Assembly: GCA_002393865.1 (NCBI GenBank)
Contig: DGUD01000190.1
Span: 1-15,938 of the forward strand
Direction: 5' to 3'
DNA: 15,938 nt
Source of the DNA: Treponema sp. UBA4319
GTDB lineage: Bacteria; Spirochaetota; Spirochaetia; Treponematales; Treponemataceae
The position numbers and the translations under genes are program-made. Each line of letters begins with the position of its first letter. The stretch's first letter is position 1. This document shows, piece after piece, positions 15,031 to 15,938 of the stretch. The notes beneath the pieces were generated by a model. That model saw nothing but the letters and a program-made list of their open reading frames with translations. It had not been told where the DNA came from and ran no database searches.

Positions 15031-15662
15031 TTTTCCCAATTTAAATTCCCCTTAAAAAAGGCGGAACCAGAGACTATGATATCAGTGCCAGCCTTCACGA
15101 CGGAAGGGAGCGTCTCCGCGTTTATACCGCCATCAACGGAAATAAGGTATCCAAAGCCCTTTTCCTTTTGAATATCGGCAAGACGGGAGACTTTTTCAAT
15201 GGTATATGGAATAAGTTTCTGGCCGCCCCAGCCGGGGTTCACCGTCATCACAAGCACGATATCGGCAAAGGGCAGCAGATGCTCCACCGCGGACACCGGG
15301 GTTGCCGGGCACAGGGCGATGCCGGCCTTCTTCCCTGCCTCGTGAATCATCTGGAAGCAGCGGTCGGCATGGGCGCTCGCCTCGATATGAAAGGTGATGT
15401 AGTCTGCCCCGGCCGAGATAAACGAAGGAATGCAGGTTTCCGGGCGCTCCACCATCAGGTGCACGTCAAAGGGAAGGTTCGTGCGCGGACGCAGGGACGC
15501 TATGACCGGCTGACCGTAGCTGACGGGCGGCACAAAATGCCCGTCCATGACATCTATGTGGACCAGCGAGCCGCCGTTCCGGGCGATAGTCCTGAGCGCG
15601 GCACCTAAATCAGAAAAGTCCGCAGAAAGCAGTGACGGAGAAAGCAACACATCCTTTTTCAT
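15027..15662 (-). CDS. rpe: Ribulose-phosphate 3-epimerase
   Basis: 211 residues, the normal family length. It interconverts D-ribulose 5-phosphate and D-xylulose 5-phosphate in the pentose phosphate pathway, as a TIM barrel with a bound metal. Visible signatures: SPSLLSADF (8-16), HIDVMDGHFVPP (36-46 region) with His36 and catalytic Asp38, HLMVERPE (68-75) with metal-ligand His68, VNPGWGGQ (141-148; usually NPGFGGQ) and VDGGIN (176-181) with catalytic Asp177. The ATG at 15660-15662 is chosen because the barrel's first strand begins there and GGGAG lies 4 bases upstream; the reading frame stays open for 81 codons upstream, but that stretch has no family match and covers a hairpin. It heads a cluster with three envelope-protein genes. 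Confidence 0.96.
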   Translation of the reverse strand: MKKDVLLSPSLLSADFSDLGAALRTIARNGGSLVHIDVMDGHFVPPVSYGQPVIASLRPRTNLPFDVHLMVERPETCIPSFISAGADYITFHIEASAHADRCFQMIHEAGKKAGIALCPATPVSAVEHLLPFADIVLVMTVNPGWGGQKLIPYTIEKVSRLADIQKEKGFGYLISVDGGINAETLPSVVKAGTDIIVSGSAFFKGNLNWEK

Positions 15663-15671
15663 AATACTCCC

Positions 15672-15700
15672 ATAATAATGGAAAAAGAAATATCTGTAAA
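15672..15700 (-). promoter_or_regulatory. Proximal candidate promoter for rpe
   Basis: TTTACA (15695-15700) and TATTAT (15672-15677) on the minus strand are 17 bases apart and both match 5 of 6 consensus positions. The expected start near 15665 would leave about three bases before the ATG, so a transcript from here would be nearly leaderless and would lack the GGGAG ribosome site, which lies in the discriminator. Confidence 0.4.
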
Positions 15701-15753
15701 GGCAGGAAAGCGGCAGCTCCAGGGATTCAGCATGAAAACAAAAATGCGCTCCC

Positions 15754-15822
15754 AGTGGAAAACACCCGGACTGCCGGTTGCACGCTTCGCTTTGCAAATG
15801 GCAGCCCGGGCGTTTTTCCGCT
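15754..15822 (-). repeat. Long imperfect hairpin upstream of rpe
   Basis: The core is an 11-bp pairing of 15765-15775 with 15800-15810, one position of which is G-U if the minus strand is transcribed. It extends outwards to about 15754 and 15822 with one bulged base, one further G-U pair and one mismatch. The 24-base loop contains a second 5-bp stem (TTGCA/TGCAA). Two positions that pair as G-U in minus-strand RNA become A-C mismatches in plus-strand RNA, so the structure fits a minus-strand transcript such as an rpe leader better. Not recognised as a known riboswitch. Confidence 0.55.
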
Positions 15823-15876
15823 TCCGCGCATTTTTTATGTTGAATCCTTGGCTTTGGTAGCATAAAAAAGAAAATC

Positions 15877-15905
15877 ATTTTAAAACAGTTTACATAATTT
15901 TCCAA
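15877..15905 (-). promoter_or_regulatory. Distal candidate promoter for rpe
   Basis: TTGGAA (15900-15905) and TAAAAT (15877-15882) on the minus strand are 17 bases apart. A start near 15870 would give a leader of about 207 bases including the long hairpin at 15754-15822. The surrounding sequence is A/T-rich compared with the coding regions, as promoters often are. Confidence 0.45.
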
Positions 15906-15938
15906 TACCGCGTCCGTATTCAGATAAAATACATCTCA

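Noticed and set aside
13399..15171. Long plus-strand open frame (590 codons) opposite the secreted and TPR genes
   Set aside because: Composition is His/Arg/Leu-rich with no domain, and it crosses several minus-strand genes whose starts, ribosome sites and signal peptides are convincing.
15765..15817. Hairpin plus TTTTT on the plus strand as a plus-strand terminator
   Set aside because: The T-run is short and partly inside the extended stem, no plus-strand gene ends here, and the pairing is better in minus-strand RNA.
15663..15905. 81-codon upstream in-frame extension of rpe
   Set aside because: It has no rpe homology, and it covers two promoter candidates and a hairpin; the internal ATG with GGGAG matches the family N-terminus.

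Overview
The window looks like the chromosome of a treponeme or a close spirochaete relative, with a moderately high G+C content. The main pointers are a cytidylate kinase fused in frame to a six-domain ribosomal protein S1 (an arrangement I associate with Treponema), a GAF-type sigma-54 activator of the FhlA/NifA class, and several poorly conserved secreted or TPR proteins. The genus call is inference from protein character and gene order, not from a search. No mobile element, CRISPR array or recent insertion is apparent. All recognisable genes except one lie on the minus strand and are tightly packed.

Right block (about 15.9 down to 11.2 kb, minus strand): rpe is followed by three overlapping or nearly touching genes: a signal-peptide TPR/coiled-coil protein, a secreted protein of unknown family, and a membrane-anchored TPR protein. 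This looks like one transcript encoding an uncharacterised cell-envelope module. The region upstream of rpe holds two candidate promoters and a long imperfect hairpin.

Middle (10.4 to 11.2 kb): a single plus-strand gene encodes a secreted 260-residue protein, perhaps related to DUF3298/RsiV-type extracellular domains. It is divergent from recA and ends 9 bases from the convergent TPR gene. The 342-base divergent intergenic region carries a promoter facing each way and three perfect inverted repeats on the recA side.

Left block (10.0 kb down to 1.8 kb, minus strand): recA, folK, scpA, scpB, rluB, cmk-rpsA and a sigma-54 activator gene are separated by 73 bases or less, so this is probably one long housekeeping transcript with possible internal starts. 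It joins recombination (RecA), folate synthesis (FolK), chromosome condensation and segregation (ScpA/ScpB with an Smc encoded elsewhere), 23S rRNA pseudouridylation (RluB), and CMP kinase plus S1.

Left edge: a TPR membrane protein with its own near-consensus promoter, an orphan serine-rich lipoprotein, and the 5' end of a tRNA gene that runs off the window.

The observations most worth a second look are an in-frame Shine-Dalgarno and ATG inside cmk-rpsA that could yield free S1, the structured recA leader, extra basic low-complexity tails on RecA and ScpB, a variant GAFTGA loop in the sigma-54 activator, and the unexplained three-gene envelope module downstream of rpe. I did not find a clearly new multi-gene defence, mobile or metabolic system here.
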